Origin: Bradyrhizobium arachidis
GTDB lineage: Bacteria > Pseudomonadota > Alphaproteobacteria > Rhizobiales > Xanthobacteraceae
Reading direction: 5' to 3'
Length of the DNA: 64,000 nt
Assembly (NCBI RefSeq): GCF_024758505.1
Contig: NZ_CP077970.1
Span: forward strand, 2,666,001 to 2,730,000
The notes beneath the pieces are model-generated. The model was not told the origin of the DNA and made no database searches. It saw nothing but the letters and a program-made list of their open reading frames with translations. Positions 53,395-61,968 of this stretch are shown here, piece after piece; the stretch's first letter is position 1; every line of letters starts with the position of its first letter. Position numbers and translations under genes: made by a program.

Positions 53395-54099
53395 ATGATA
53401 TCCCCGACGATTCATCGTATCGCGACGCTTGACCTCGCCGTGAAGACCATGACGTGGCCGTTCGCTGAAGAGCGGCGCGCCGATATCGCGGCGCATTTTG
53501 CCGAGAAGCAGCGCGAGCGGCCGCAGCTATGGAACGGTCGCATCCTGCTCGGGCGCGATCCCGTGTTCGACCGCGATCACTTCGCGGCGACTTACTTCGA
53601 GACCGATTTCGCAAGCTTCCTCGCCTGGCGCGACTGGGGCTTTCCGGACAAGGCCGTGTTCAACGGCTTTGGCATGGGCGCCCTGCGCGCCTCCGACGGT
53701 GCGTTCGTGATGGGCGTAATGGGTCATCACACCGCCAATGCCGGCCGCATCTATTTCCCGTCGGGCACGCCCGACCCCGACGATGTCAGGGATGATCGGC
53801 TCGACATGTCCGGCAGCGTCGTGCGGGAGGTCGAGGAGGAGACCGGTCTCATCGCGGCCGACTACCGCGCGGAAGCGGACTGGCATTGCGTGGTGACGGC
53901 GGCCGCGATCGCACTGATCCGTATCATCGACCTAGACATGCCTGCCGAAGCCATCCGCACGCAGATCGAAGCCAATCTGGCGGCGCAGACCGAGCCCGAG
54001 CTATCCGGCGTCCACCTAGTGCGGGGGACCAGCGATCTCACGCCGTCGATGCCGCGTTTCGTCACGAGCTTCATCGAGCAGCAGTTCGCCTCGCGCTGA
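53395..54099 (+). CDS. Nudix-like hydrolase with partial Nudix box
   Basis: A protein of 234 residues. The second half of a Nudix box, REVEEETGL, is clear, but the first half (normally GxxxxxE) is not: the region reads GTPDPDDVRDDRLDMSGSVV. Trp/Phe-rich segments precede it (TMTWPFAEERRADIAAHFAEK, FNGFGMGALRASDGAFVMGVM). The family is likely a divergent Nudix group; substrate unknown. Confidence 0.7.
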   Translation: MISPTIHRIATLDLAVKTMTWPFAEERRADIAAHFAEKQRERPQLWNGRILLGRDPVFDRDHFAATYFETDFASFLAWRDWGFPDKAVFNGFGMGALRASDGAFVMGVMGHHTANAGRIYFPSGTPDPDDVRDDRLDMSGSVVREVEEETGLIAADYRAEADWHCVVTAAAIALIRIIDLDMPAEAIRTQIEANLAAQTEPELSGVHLVRGTSDLTPSMPRFVTSFIEQQFASR

Positions 54100-54151
54100 G
54101 AGCGCCGCGCCCGGCGAGACGTTGATTGTCCGCGCCCGATTCCGACGCAGC

Positions 54152-54979
54152 TCAGCCTCTCCTCACGTCCTGGCGGCCGCTTTTGGCCTTCTTCTGCTTG
54201 ATGCTCGGCTTCCTCGCCGGGCTGCTCCTGGTGGTCTCCGTCGCCGGTCGCTTGCCGGCAATCGTCCGACGGTTCGACAATTTGGATCTGGTGTAGTTGA
54301 GCACTCGCTCCATCGCGATCCGGGCTTTCTCCGCATCGCCGCTCTCGATCGCACGCGCGGCGGCCGCATGATTGGGCAGGTTTTCCTTGAACCAGCCGAC
54401 GCTCCCGACGGCGACATGGAAGACCATGCTCAGGATGGTGTCGATCGCACCGCGAAAGCCTTGCAGCACCGGGTTGTGCGTTGCATCGAGGATCGCGAGG
54501 TGAAAGGCCTTGTCCGCGGCAACTGCGCTTGTCTGATCCGGCGCCGTATGCATTGCCGCCAGCGCCGCATTAATGCGCCGGCGATCGTCTTTGGTCGAGC
54601 GCACCGCCGCCAGTGCCGCAGCGGCGGGCTCGATGATCGAACGTACCTCCTGGATGGCCAGGAGCAGGTCGCGGTCAGGCTCGCTCTCCCCGACCAGCCA
54701 ACTGAGAACGTCGCGGTCCAGCAGGCTCCATTCGCAGCGCGGTAGCACGTGCGTGCCATGGCGGGGACGCACGCTTACCAAGCCCTTCCCGGCAAGGATC
54801 TTGATCGCTTCGCGCACCACGCCGCGCCCGACGCCAAAGCGGGCCTCGAGGTCAGGCTCGGGCGGTAGAGCGGCCCCTTCGGGAATGAGGTCGCGCGCAA
54901 TTTCCCGGCCGAGCGTGCTCAACACGGTGCGGATTCGACCAGGCTTGATCGGTTTGTCGGTAGTCCTCGGCCTGGCCAC
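54152..54979 (-). CDS. GntR-family regulator, FCD (FadR) type
   Basis: A protein of 275 residues. The winged helix is ALPPEPDLEARFGVGRGVVREAIKILAGKGLVSVRPRHGTHV. The FCD ligand domain has LLLAIQEVRSIIEPAAAALAA and ADKAFHLAILDATHNPVL, with metal-binding His/Asp residues. A basic tail ends it. It is divergent from the Liv operon, and a perfect 33-bp palindrome between them is its likely operator, so it probably controls the operon in response to the transported compound or a product. Confidence 0.9.
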   Translation of the reverse strand: MARPRTTDKPIKPGRIRTVLSTLGREIARDLIPEGAALPPEPDLEARFGVGRGVVREAIKILAGKGLVSVRPRHGTHVLPRCEWSLLDRDVLSWLVGESEPDRDLLLAIQEVRSIIEPAAAALAAVRSTKDDRRRINAALAAMHTAPDQTSAVAADKAFHLAILDATHNPVLQGFRGAIDTILSMVFHVAVGSVGWFKENLPNHAAAARAIESGDAEKARIAMERVLNYTRSKLSNRRTIAGKRPATETTRSSPARKPSIKQKKAKSGRQDVRRG

Positions 54980-55046
54980 CTTTGCCTCCTCGTGACGTGG
55001 TATCGCCCAACCGGTTGAGATTGCCTAGCAGACCCGAGGTGTGCTA

Positions 55047-55079
55047 GCAATCATCCGATGTTAAACATCGGATGATTGC
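55047..55079. promoter_or_regulatory. 33-bp perfect palindrome, likely FCD regulator operator
   Basis: GCAATCATCCGATGT (55047-55061) and ACATCGGATGATTGC (55065-55079) are exact reverse complements around TAA. It lies 67 bases from the regulator start, within the divergent gap. Confidence 0.7.
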
Positions 55080-55167
55080 GCGAATCCGCGTATGTCAGCC
55101 GAAAGATCAGGGAGGGACTTACGGCCAGCGGCAACGTGCCGCGGCAGAGGCGCTCGGCTTATTCGGC

Positions 55168-55196
55168 TTGACATCGTGCGGCTCTGCATCGTGTGA
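55168..55196 (+). promoter_or_regulatory. Candidate promoter of the Liv operon
   Basis: TTGACA (55168-55173) with GTGTGA (55191-55196) after 17 bases; the -10 is weak. An AT-rich run follows before the start codon at 55251. Confidence 0.4.
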
Positions 55197-55250
55197 TGCG
55201 AAGCAATCAAACTACAAAACTATAAAATAACATCGTCCAGGGAGGTTCTT

Positions 55251-56561
55251 ATGCGTGCGCGCAAGGCTGCCCGCTTGTTACGTGGGCTGATGGTCGCGAT
55301 TGCGGCGACGGGTTTGGCGGTCTCCGCCGAGGCCCAGGAGAAGAAGCTTAAGATCGGTGTCATCTATGACCTGACCGGCCCACTCGCCGGCGGCGGTTCG
55401 GAGCTGCAATACACCGGCGCCAAGATCATGCTGGACCAGTATGGCAAGACCGGAGTCGAGGGCTACAAGATCGAGGCGATCTATGCCGACGCCCAGAGCA
55501 AGCCGGACGTCGCCATCAACGAGGCGGTCCGCCTGATCGAGCAGGAAAAGGTCGACATGCTGCTCGGCTTTTTCTCTTCTGCGCAATGCGTACCGGTCGC
55601 AGCCCGGGCGGAGCAGGCGAAGAAGTTCATGTGGATCACCACCTGCATTTCCTCAGCCGTGCTCGCGGACAAGAATTACAAGTACATATTCCGTCCGCAG
55701 GCAAGCGGCGATCAGTTCGGCATGATGACGATGGACTTCATCGCGCAGAACGCGAAGGAGAAGTTCGGCAAGGAGCCGAAGGACCTGCGGGTCGCGATCA
55801 TCCACGAAGACGGTGCCTACGGTGTCGACGTCTCCAAGGGCAACGAGGCCGGTGCCAAGAAGGCCGGCTTCAACGTTGTCCTGAAGGAAGGCTATTCCGC
55901 GACCGCGCCGGACCTTTCCGCGTTGGTGACCAAGCTGAAGCGCGCCAAGCCCGACGTGGTGTTTCACACCGGCTACAATCCCGACATCACGCTGTTGCTG
56001 CGCCAGGCGCGCGAGCAGGGGTTGAAGTTCGGCGCCCTCGTCGGCCATGGCGCCGGCTATGGCGTCTACGAGAAGCTGAAGGAAGGGCTGGGCAGCGACG
56101 TCAACTATGTCTTCAACACCGACCCGATCTCGATCTGGCTTGCCAACCAGAAGTCCATGGATGCCAAGCTGCCGCCGGTCATCAAGATGGTCGGCGAGGA
56201 GTTTGACAAGGTGAAGCCGGGGGTGGCCATACGCTCGGCTCATGTCGGAATGGCGGCCTCGAACACCTACGTCTTCATGACGGAAGTGCTGCCGCGCGCG
56301 ATCAAGAAGTACGGCGGCGTCGATCCCGATGCGCTGCGCAAGGCGGCCCTCGAGGTCGACCTGCCCGAGGGCGGAACGATGCTCGGCTTTGGCGTAAAAT
56401 TCTACGGCGAGGGTACGCCAATGGCCGGCCAGAACGAACGCTCGTTCCCCGTCGTGATCCAGTACATCGACGACAAATCCTATGTGGTGTGGCCGAAGAG
56501 CCAGGCGCAGCGCGAGGCGGTGCTGCCCTTGCCGAAGGGTACCACCTATGCGAACCAGTAG
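55251..56561 (+). CDS. Branched-chain amino-acid-type ABC substrate-binding protein
   Basis: A protein of 436 residues with a signal peptide ending near AVSAEAQ. The body is Peripla_BP_6: LKIGVIYDLTGPLAGGGSELQYTGAKIMLDQYG, KVDMLLGFFSSAQCVPVAARAEQ and YSATAPDLSALVTKLKRAKPDVVFHTGY. Liv-type proteins in rhizobia bind amino acids, urea, amides or aromatic acids; the ligand is not clear. GGGAGG lies upstream. First gene of a seven-gene operon. Confidence 0.9.
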   Translation: MRARKAARLLRGLMVAIAATGLAVSAEAQEKKLKIGVIYDLTGPLAGGGSELQYTGAKIMLDQYGKTGVEGYKIEAIYADAQSKPDVAINEAVRLIEQEKVDMLLGFFSSAQCVPVAARAEQAKKFMWITTCISSAVLADKNYKYIFRPQASGDQFGMMTMDFIAQNAKEKFGKEPKDLRVAIIHEDGAYGVDVSKGNEAGAKKAGFNVVLKEGYSATAPDLSALVTKLKRAKPDVVFHTGYNPDITLLLRQAREQGLKFGALVGHGAGYGVYEKLKEGLGSDVNYVFNTDPISIWLANQKSMDAKLPPVIKMVGEEFDKVKPGVAIRSAHVGMAASNTYVFMTEVLPRAIKKYGGVDPDALRKAALEVDLPEGGTMLGFGVKFYGEGTPMAGQNERSFPVVIQYIDDKSYVVWPKSQAQREAVLPLPKGTTYANQ

Positions 56562-56576
56562 CGCGGAGAAGGAGCG

Positions 56577-57344
56577 GTGCTGGAGGTCAGCGGACTAGTG
56601 AAGCGTTTTGGCGGCTTCACGGCCGTCAACAACGTGTCGTTCAGGGTCGATCAGGGCGAGATTCTCGGCCTGATCGGTCCGAACGGTTCGGGCAAGAGCA
56701 CGATTTTTAACATGCTCTCCGGCACGCTCGCGCCGACGGCGGGATCAATCATGTTCGCCGGCTCCGAGATCGGCGGGCTTGCGCCGCATCGGATCATCAA
56801 CGGCGGCATCGGGCGCACCTTCCAGATCCCGCGGCCGTTCCGTCGCCTGACCATCTTCGAGAACGTGGCGCTGGCCGGCTTCTACGGCCAGGGCCGGCAA
56901 AGCCGCGCCAGGGCCGAGGAGGCGGCCGAGCGTGCGCTCGCGATGGTCGGTCTGCCGACCGATCGCCATGCCAGCGTCGACGGCCTCGGCGCGGCCGGCC
57001 TGAAGAAGCTGGAGCTGGCCAAGGCGCTCGCGACGGGGCCAAAGCTTCTGCTCGCCGACGAGAGCCTCGGAGGCCTCGACGAGGCCGAGATGGACCAGGC
57101 CGCCGACATGCTGCGGCGGATCCGTGACGATCTCGGCATCACCATCATTTGGGTCGAGCACATCATGGGCGTGCTGATGCGCGTGGTTGATCGCGTGATG
57201 GTGCTGGATCACGGCGAGAAGATCTCGGAAGGACTGCCAAGTGCGGTCGCGAGCGATCCGCGGGTAATCGAGGTCTATCTCGGCACCGATGCCGAGACCA
57301 CGCAAGCCGCGGCCGCCGAAGCGCGCCGCCGCGCCGGAGGCTAG
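56577..57344 (+). CDS. Liv-type ABC transporter ATP-binding protein (LivG-like)
   Basis: A protein of 255 residues starting at GTG with GGAGAAGGAG upstream. Walker A GPNGSGKST, GIGRTFQIPRPFRRLTIFENVALAGFYG, DGLGAAGLKKLELAKALATGPKLLLADESLGGLDEAEMD (the signature reads LGAAGLKKLELAKAL, slightly unusual) and the H-loop VEHIMGVLMRVVDRVMVLDHG. It ends 4 bases before the LivF-like gene. Confidence 0.92.
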   Translation: MLEVSGLVKRFGGFTAVNNVSFRVDQGEILGLIGPNGSGKSTIFNMLSGTLAPTAGSIMFAGSEIGGLAPHRIINGGIGRTFQIPRPFRRLTIFENVALAGFYGQGRQSRARAEEAAERALAMVGLPTDRHASVDGLGAAGLKKLELAKALATGPKLLLADESLGGLDEAEMDQAADMLRRIRDDLGITIIWVEHIMGVLMRVVDRVMVLDHGEKISEGLPSAVASDPRVIEVYLGTDAETTQAAAAEARRRAGG

Positions 57345-57348
57345 GACC

Positions 57349-58053
57349 ATGCTGGAGCTTCGATCCGTCGACGCCGGCTATGGCAGCTTTCAGGCGCTGT
57401 TCGACGTCAATCTCGACGTGAAGGCGGGCGAGGCCGTCGGCGTCATCGGCCCGAACGGCGCCGGCAAGACCACCCTGATGCGGGTGATCTCCGGCCTGAT
57501 CCGCCCGACGCGCGGGTCGATCACGATGGAGGGCGTGAACGTCGTGACGACGCCCGCGCACCGCATCGTCGGCATGGGGATCGCCCATGTTCCGGAAAAT
57601 CGCCGGCTGTTCCCGCGGCTGTCGGTCGACGACAATCTCAAGATGGGCGCCTTCATGCCGAAGGCGCGCGCTAAATACGCCGAACGGCTCGAGATCGTGT
57701 TCGACCTGTTTCCGCGCTTGAAGGAGCGCCGCCAGCAGATGGCCGGCACCATGTCCGGCGGCGAGCAGCAGATGTGCGCGATCGGCCGCGCGATGATGTC
57801 GGACCCGAAGCTCTTGTTGCTTGACGAGCCCTCGGCGGGACTTGCCCCCGTCGTGGTGCAGCAGGTGTTCGAGCTCGTGAAGCGGATCCGGTCGAGCGGC
57901 CTGACTGTGCTGATCGTCGAGCAGAACGTGCAGCAGGTGCTGCGTGTGGTGGACCGCGCCTATCTGATCGAGGCAGGCAGCATTCGAGCCTCCGGCACTT
58001 CGAGCGAGATGCTGGCGAGCGACACGGTCAAGGAAGCGTATCTCGGGGTGTGA
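57349..58053 (+). CDS. Liv-type ABC transporter ATP-binding protein (LivF-like)
   Basis: A protein of 234 residues from the ATG at 57349. LELRSVDAGYGSFQALFDVNL, Walker A GPNGAGKTT, AHVPENRRLFPRLSVDDNLKMGAF, signature TMSGGEQQMCAIGRAMM, Walker B LLLLDEPSAGLAPVV and IVEQNVQQVLRVVDRAYLIEAG. It works with the LivG-like subunit; the two make up the ATPase. Confidence 0.93.
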   Translation: MLELRSVDAGYGSFQALFDVNLDVKAGEAVGVIGPNGAGKTTLMRVISGLIRPTRGSITMEGVNVVTTPAHRIVGMGIAHVPENRRLFPRLSVDDNLKMGAFMPKARAKYAERLEIVFDLFPRLKERRQQMAGTMSGGEQQMCAIGRAMMSDPKLLLLDEPSAGLAPVVVQQVFELVKRIRSSGLTVLIVEQNVQQVLRVVDRAYLIEAGSIRASGTSSEMLASDTVKEAYLGV

Positions 58054-58080
58054 GGGCGGGCAGGAAACGGGGCACGTGAC

Positions 58081-58962
58081 ATGCAGGGATTTCTCGAGAT
58101 CTTCGACATCTACCTCCTGGAGGCCGTGATCAACGGCATCCTGCTCGGCGGCGTGCTTGCGCTGCTCGCGCTCGGGCTGAACCTGATCTTCGGCGTCATC
58201 GACGTGACGTGGATCTGCTACGCCGAGCTGGTGATGATCGGCATGTATGCCATGTATTTCATGGTCCAGTACTTCGGCATCAGCTATTTCATCGCCGCGC
58301 CGCTCACCGTGCTGCTGGTCGCAGCCCTCGGTGCGTTGCTGCATTTCCTCGTGATCGCGCCGCTCCTGACCGCGCCGCCGATCAACCAGCTGCTCGCGAC
58401 CGGCGGCGTGCTGTTCGTGCTCCAGAGCTTTGCCACCGTCGCCTTCGGCATCGACTTCCGCAATCTCGGCATCCGCCTGCCGGTGCTCGCCTTCGGCGAC
58501 ATGAATTTTTCCTACGCGCGATTGCTTTCGTTCCTGGCGGCGCTGGTCGGCATGGTCGTGGTTTATCTGTTCATGACCCGCACCTTCACCGGCACGGCGA
58601 TCCGCGCCATCTCGCAGGATCGGCAGATCATGGCCTTGATGGGCGTTGACACCAAGAGGATCTACATCATCACCTCGGCGCTCGGCGGCGCGCTCGCGGG
58701 GCTCGCGGCCTGCCTGCTCGTGCTGCAATATGACGTGCATCCCTTCGTCGGCCTGTCGTTCGGGCCGATCACCTTCCTGATTTGTGTACTCGGGGGCCTC
58801 GGCAATTTCATCGGCGGCTTCATCGCCGCCTTCGTCTTCGCCGAGATCATCTCGCTCGGCGGCCTGTTCTCCGACCTCGAATGGGGCTACGTGCTCGCGT
58901 TCGGCTTCTTCATCCTGATGATGTTCATCCGGCCCGCGGGCCTGCTCGCGAGGCGCTCATGA
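58081..58962 (+). CDS. Liv-type ABC transporter permease (LivH-like)
   Basis: A protein of 293 residues with about eight membrane segments. LEAVINGILLGGVLALLALGLNLIFGVIDVTWICYAELVMIGMY is the LivH start, and TFTGTAIRAISQDRQIMALMGVDTKRIYIITSALGGALAGLAA the coupling loop. It overlaps the LivM-like gene as ATGA. Confidence 0.93.
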   Translation: MQGFLEIFDIYLLEAVINGILLGGVLALLALGLNLIFGVIDVTWICYAELVMIGMYAMYFMVQYFGISYFIAAPLTVLLVAALGALLHFLVIAPLLTAPPINQLLATGGVLFVLQSFATVAFGIDFRNLGIRLPVLAFGDMNFSYARLLSFLAALVGMVVVYLFMTRTFTGTAIRAISQDRQIMALMGVDTKRIYIITSALGGALAGLAACLLVLQYDVHPFVGLSFGPITFLICVLGGLGNFIGGFIAAFVFAEIISLGGLFSDLEWGYVLAFGFFILMMFIRPAGLLARRS

Positions 58963-59942
58963 AGGGCCGGGGACAGTATGCGGCCTGGATCGTCGGGCTT
59001 GCAGCGCTCATCGCGCTGCCCTTCGTCTATCGTGATCCCTATCATTTGCACATCCTGGTGCTGATCCTGATCTGGTCGTTCGCCTATACGTCCTGGTCGA
59101 TGATGGGGCGGTTCGGGCTCGTCTCGCTTGGCCATGGCGGCTTCATGGGGATCGGCGCCTATGTCACGGCGCTGCTGTGGAATCATGCCGGCCTGTCGCC
59201 GTGGATCGGCATTCCCATCAGCATGGTCGCCGCCGGCGCGCTGGCGCTGATCGTCGGCTATCCCTGCTTTCGCTTCCGGATCACCGGGCACTATTTCGTG
59301 CTGGTGACGCTGGCGCTGTCAGGGATCGTACTGCAGGTCATCACCGCGACGCGCGACTGGACCGGAGGCTCGCTCGGCTACACGCCGAATCGCGCCGCGT
59401 CCAACAAATGGCTGGCGCTGCAATTCGACGACAAGACGACCTGGTACCTGATCGCGCTCGGAGTCTGGCTCGTTGGCCTCGTGGTCTGGCATTGGGTCGA
59501 CCGCAGCATGAGCCGCTACGCGCTGGAGGCGATCTCGGAAGATGAAGACGCCGCCGCCGCCGCCGGCGTCGACGTCACCGCGGAGAAGCTGAAGATCACG
59601 CTGATCAGCGCGCTGATGACGGCGCTGGCCGGCGCGATCTACTGCCAGTACCAGATGTTCATCACGCCCGACACCGTGAGCGGCATCTCGGTGTCGCTGC
59701 AAATGGTGTTTGCGGCGATCGTCGGCGGCCTCTACGTCTCGCTCGGGCCGACGATCGGCGCCATTATCACGATCCTCCTTGCCGAAACCTTGCGCATCGG
59801 CTTCGGAACCAAGGCGGTCGGCTGGGACAATCTCGTCTACGGCTTGTTGCTGGTTCTCTTCATCATATTCCTTCCCAAGGGTATCCTTGGTAGCGTCCTC
59901 GACCGCTTGAAGCCGCAGCGCAAGGTATCCCCGAGCTCATGA
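58959..59942 (+). CDS. Liv-type ABC transporter permease (LivM-like)
   Basis: A protein of 327 residues. WSMMGRFGLVSLGHGGFMGIGAYVTALL is the LivM motif, and SMSRYALEAISEDEDAAAAAGVDVTAEKLKITLISALMTALAGAIY the coupling loop. It begins at the ATGA overlap with LivH and ends in an ATGA overlap with ppk2 (59939-59942). The longer frame upstream is not family-like. Confidence 0.93.
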   Translation: MKGRGQYAAWIVGLAALIALPFVYRDPYHLHILVLILIWSFAYTSWSMMGRFGLVSLGHGGFMGIGAYVTALLWNHAGLSPWIGIPISMVAAGALALIVGYPCFRFRITGHYFVLVTLALSGIVLQVITATRDWTGGSLGYTPNRAASNKWLALQFDDKTTWYLIALGVWLVGLVVWHWVDRSMSRYALEAISEDEDAAAAAGVDVTAEKLKITLISALMTALAGAIYCQYQMFITPDTVSGISVSLQMVFAAIVGGLYVSLGPTIGAIITILLAETLRIGFGTKAVGWDNLVYGLLLVLFIIFLPKGILGSVLDRLKPQRKVSPSS

Positions 59943-60865
59943 ACAAGAAGTCGTCCCAATCGCTCGCCTCCGAACTCGATCAGTTCATCACGCCGTTCCG
60001 CCATGATGGCTCCGGCAAATTTCACCTGAAGGATTACAAGACCAACGAAAAGGGCGGGCTGGACAAGGAGAAGGCGCAGGAGATCCTCGAGGCCAACAAG
60101 AAGCGCCTCGTCGACTTCCAGGAAAAGCTCTACGCGCAGGATCGCTGGTCGCTGCTCCTGATCTTCCAGGGCATGGACGCCTCGGGCAAGGACAGCGCGA
60201 TCAAGGCGATCTTCGAGGGCATCAATCCGCAGGGCTGCGACGTTCATGCGTTCAAGCAGCCGACCAGCACCGAGCTCGATCACGATTTCCTGTGGCGCTG
60301 CATGATCGCGCTGCCGCCGCGCGGGCATATCGGTATCTTCAATCGTTCGCATTATGAAGAGTGCCTGGTCACGCGCGTGCATCCGGAAATTCTCGACAAG
60401 GAGAAGCTGCCGCCAAGACTCGTCACCAAGAACATCTGGCGTGAGCGGTTCGAGGACATTTCCGCCGTCGAGCGCTATCTCTCGCGCAACGGCACCGTGA
60501 TCCTGAAATTCTTCCTCAATGTCTCCAAGGAGGAGCAGCGTCAGCGGTTCCTGGACCGCCTCCAGGAGCCTTCCAAGAACTGGAAGTTCTCGATGGGCGA
60601 CATTAGCGAGCGTGCGTTGTGGCCACGCTATCAGGCGGTGTACCAGGACATCGTTCGCCACACCGCAACGCCGTTCGCCCCCTGGTATGTCGTGCCGGCC
60701 GATCACAAATGGTTCGCGCGCGTGGTGATCGGCTCGGTGATCGTCGCCGCCCTCGATCAGCTCGACCTGCGCTTCCCCCGGGTCGACAAGGAATCGCTGG
60801 GCGAGTTCGCCAAAGTGCGCAAGGCGCTGGAGCAGGAAGGGAAGGGAGGCAAGAAGCGGGAGTAG
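59939..60865 (+). CDS. ppk2: Polyphosphate kinase 2 (class III-like)
   Basis: A protein of 308 residues. Walker A-like LLIFQGMDASGKDSAIKAIF (74-93), then VHAFKQPTSTELDHDFLWRC, RGHIGIFNRSHYEECLVTRVHPE (lid/Walker B region) and FLNVSKEEQRQRFLDRLQEPSKNWKFSMGD. PPK2 transfers phosphate between polyphosphate and nucleotides; class III members can use both AMP and ADP. Its start overlaps the livM stop (ATGA), and its stop overlaps the patatin start, so it is coupled to a transporter, which is unusual. Confidence 0.9.
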   Translation: MNKKSSQSLASELDQFITPFRHDGSGKFHLKDYKTNEKGGLDKEKAQEILEANKKRLVDFQEKLYAQDRWSLLLIFQGMDASGKDSAIKAIFEGINPQGCDVHAFKQPTSTELDHDFLWRCMIALPPRGHIGIFNRSHYEECLVTRVHPEILDKEKLPPRLVTKNIWRERFEDISAVERYLSRNGTVILKFFLNVSKEEQRQRFLDRLQEPSKNWKFSMGDISERALWPRYQAVYQDIVRHTATPFAPWYVVPADHKWFARVVIGSVIVAALDQLDLRFPRVDKESLGEFAKVRKALEQEGKGGKKRE

Positions 60866-61902
60866 TGAACGACGCCGGCACCAGGAATCTCAAGAGCGTG
60901 AATTTCGCGCTGCAGGGTGGCGGCGCGCATGGCGCTTTCGTCTGGGGCGTGCTCGACCAGGTGCTGGAGGACGGCAGGCTGTCCATCGAGGCCATCAGCG
61001 CGACAAGCGCAGGGGCGATGAATGCGGTCGCAATGGCGTCCGGCATGGCGGAGGGCGGTGCGGAAGCCGCGCGGCAGAACCTGCACGAGTTCTGGCACGA
61101 GGTCTCGCGCATGGACATGGTCTACGACCTGTTCTCGCCGCTTAACCAGTGGATCCAGGCGCTCAAGCTGCCGCCGGAATATCATCCGTTCCACGCCTTC
61201 ATCCACACCCTGACCCACACGGTCCCGCCGACTCTGCTCAATCCCTTCCACTTCAATCCGCTGCGGTCGCTGCTGCAGAGGGTCGTCGATTTCGACCGGC
61301 TCAATTCCTCGCCGGAAGCCCCGCAGCTCTTCCTCAACGCCACCAACGTTCGTACCGGCAAGATCAAGGTGTTCCAGACGCCGCTCCTCAGCGCCGAGGC
61401 AGTGCTCGCCTCGGCATGCCTGCCGCCCTATTTCCAGGCTGTCGAGATCGACGGCGAGCATTATTGGGACGGCGGCTATCTCGGCAATCCCGCGATCTAT
61501 CCGCTGATTTATCGGAAGGGCAGCCATGACGTCATCATCGTGCAGGTGACCGCGATCAAGCGCAACGAATTGCCGGCGAGCGCCGCGGACGTCCTGCATC
61601 GCATCAACGAGATCAGCTTCAATTCGTCACTGATGCGGGAAATGCGCGCGATCGCCTTTGCGACACGGCTGATCGATAGCGGCGAGCTCGACAGGGACAA
61701 GCACAGCCGCATGTTCATGCACTGGATCGGCAACGACCAGCTGATGTCGCAGCTCGGCACCGCGACGCAGTTCCACCCGGAGTGGAGCCTGTTGTGCCGC
61801 CTGCGCGACGAGGGGCGGGAGGCGACGCGAAGTTGGCTCGCGAGTAATTTTGATCAAATCGGCAACCGGTCTACCGTCGATCTGACCGACATGTTCCTGT
61901 GA
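60865..61902 (+). CDS. Patatin-like phospholipase
   Basis: A protein of 345 residues starting at GTG (TAGTG overlap with ppk2; GGGAGG upstream). The oxyanion loop is LQGGGAHGAFVWGVL, and the nucleophile Ser48 sits in SATSAGAMNAVAMASG, where the usual G of GxSxG is Ala. The catalytic Asp202 is in YWDGGYLGNPA. The rest of the protein (TPLLSAEAVLASACLPPYFQAVEIDG) fits bacterial patatins. It probably cleaves acyl esters; substrate and site are unknown. No signal peptide. Last gene of the operon. Confidence 0.9.
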   Translation: MNDAGTRNLKSVNFALQGGGAHGAFVWGVLDQVLEDGRLSIEAISATSAGAMNAVAMASGMAEGGAEAARQNLHEFWHEVSRMDMVYDLFSPLNQWIQALKLPPEYHPFHAFIHTLTHTVPPTLLNPFHFNPLRSLLQRVVDFDRLNSSPEAPQLFLNATNVRTGKIKVFQTPLLSAEAVLASACLPPYFQAVEIDGEHYWDGGYLGNPAIYPLIYRKGSHDVIIVQVTAIKRNELPASAADVLHRINEISFNSSLMREMRAIAFATRLIDSGELDRDKHSRMFMHWIGNDQLMSQLGTATQFHPEWSLLCRLRDEGREATRSWLASNFDQIGNRSTVDLTDMFL

Positions 61903-61926
61903 TTGAGGGAGCGGCGGAAGCCTCGA

Positions 61927-61958
61927 CCTCGCGCACCTTCTGCCGGAGGTGCGCGAGG
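61927..61958. terminator. Bidirectional hairpin between convergent genes
   Basis: CCTCGCGCACCT (61927-61938) and AGGTGCGCGAGG (61947-61958) form a perfect 12-bp stem between the patatin and the metallo-hydrolase gene. There is no T-run on either side. Confidence 0.65.
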
Positions 61959-61968
61959 CGACTGCGGT

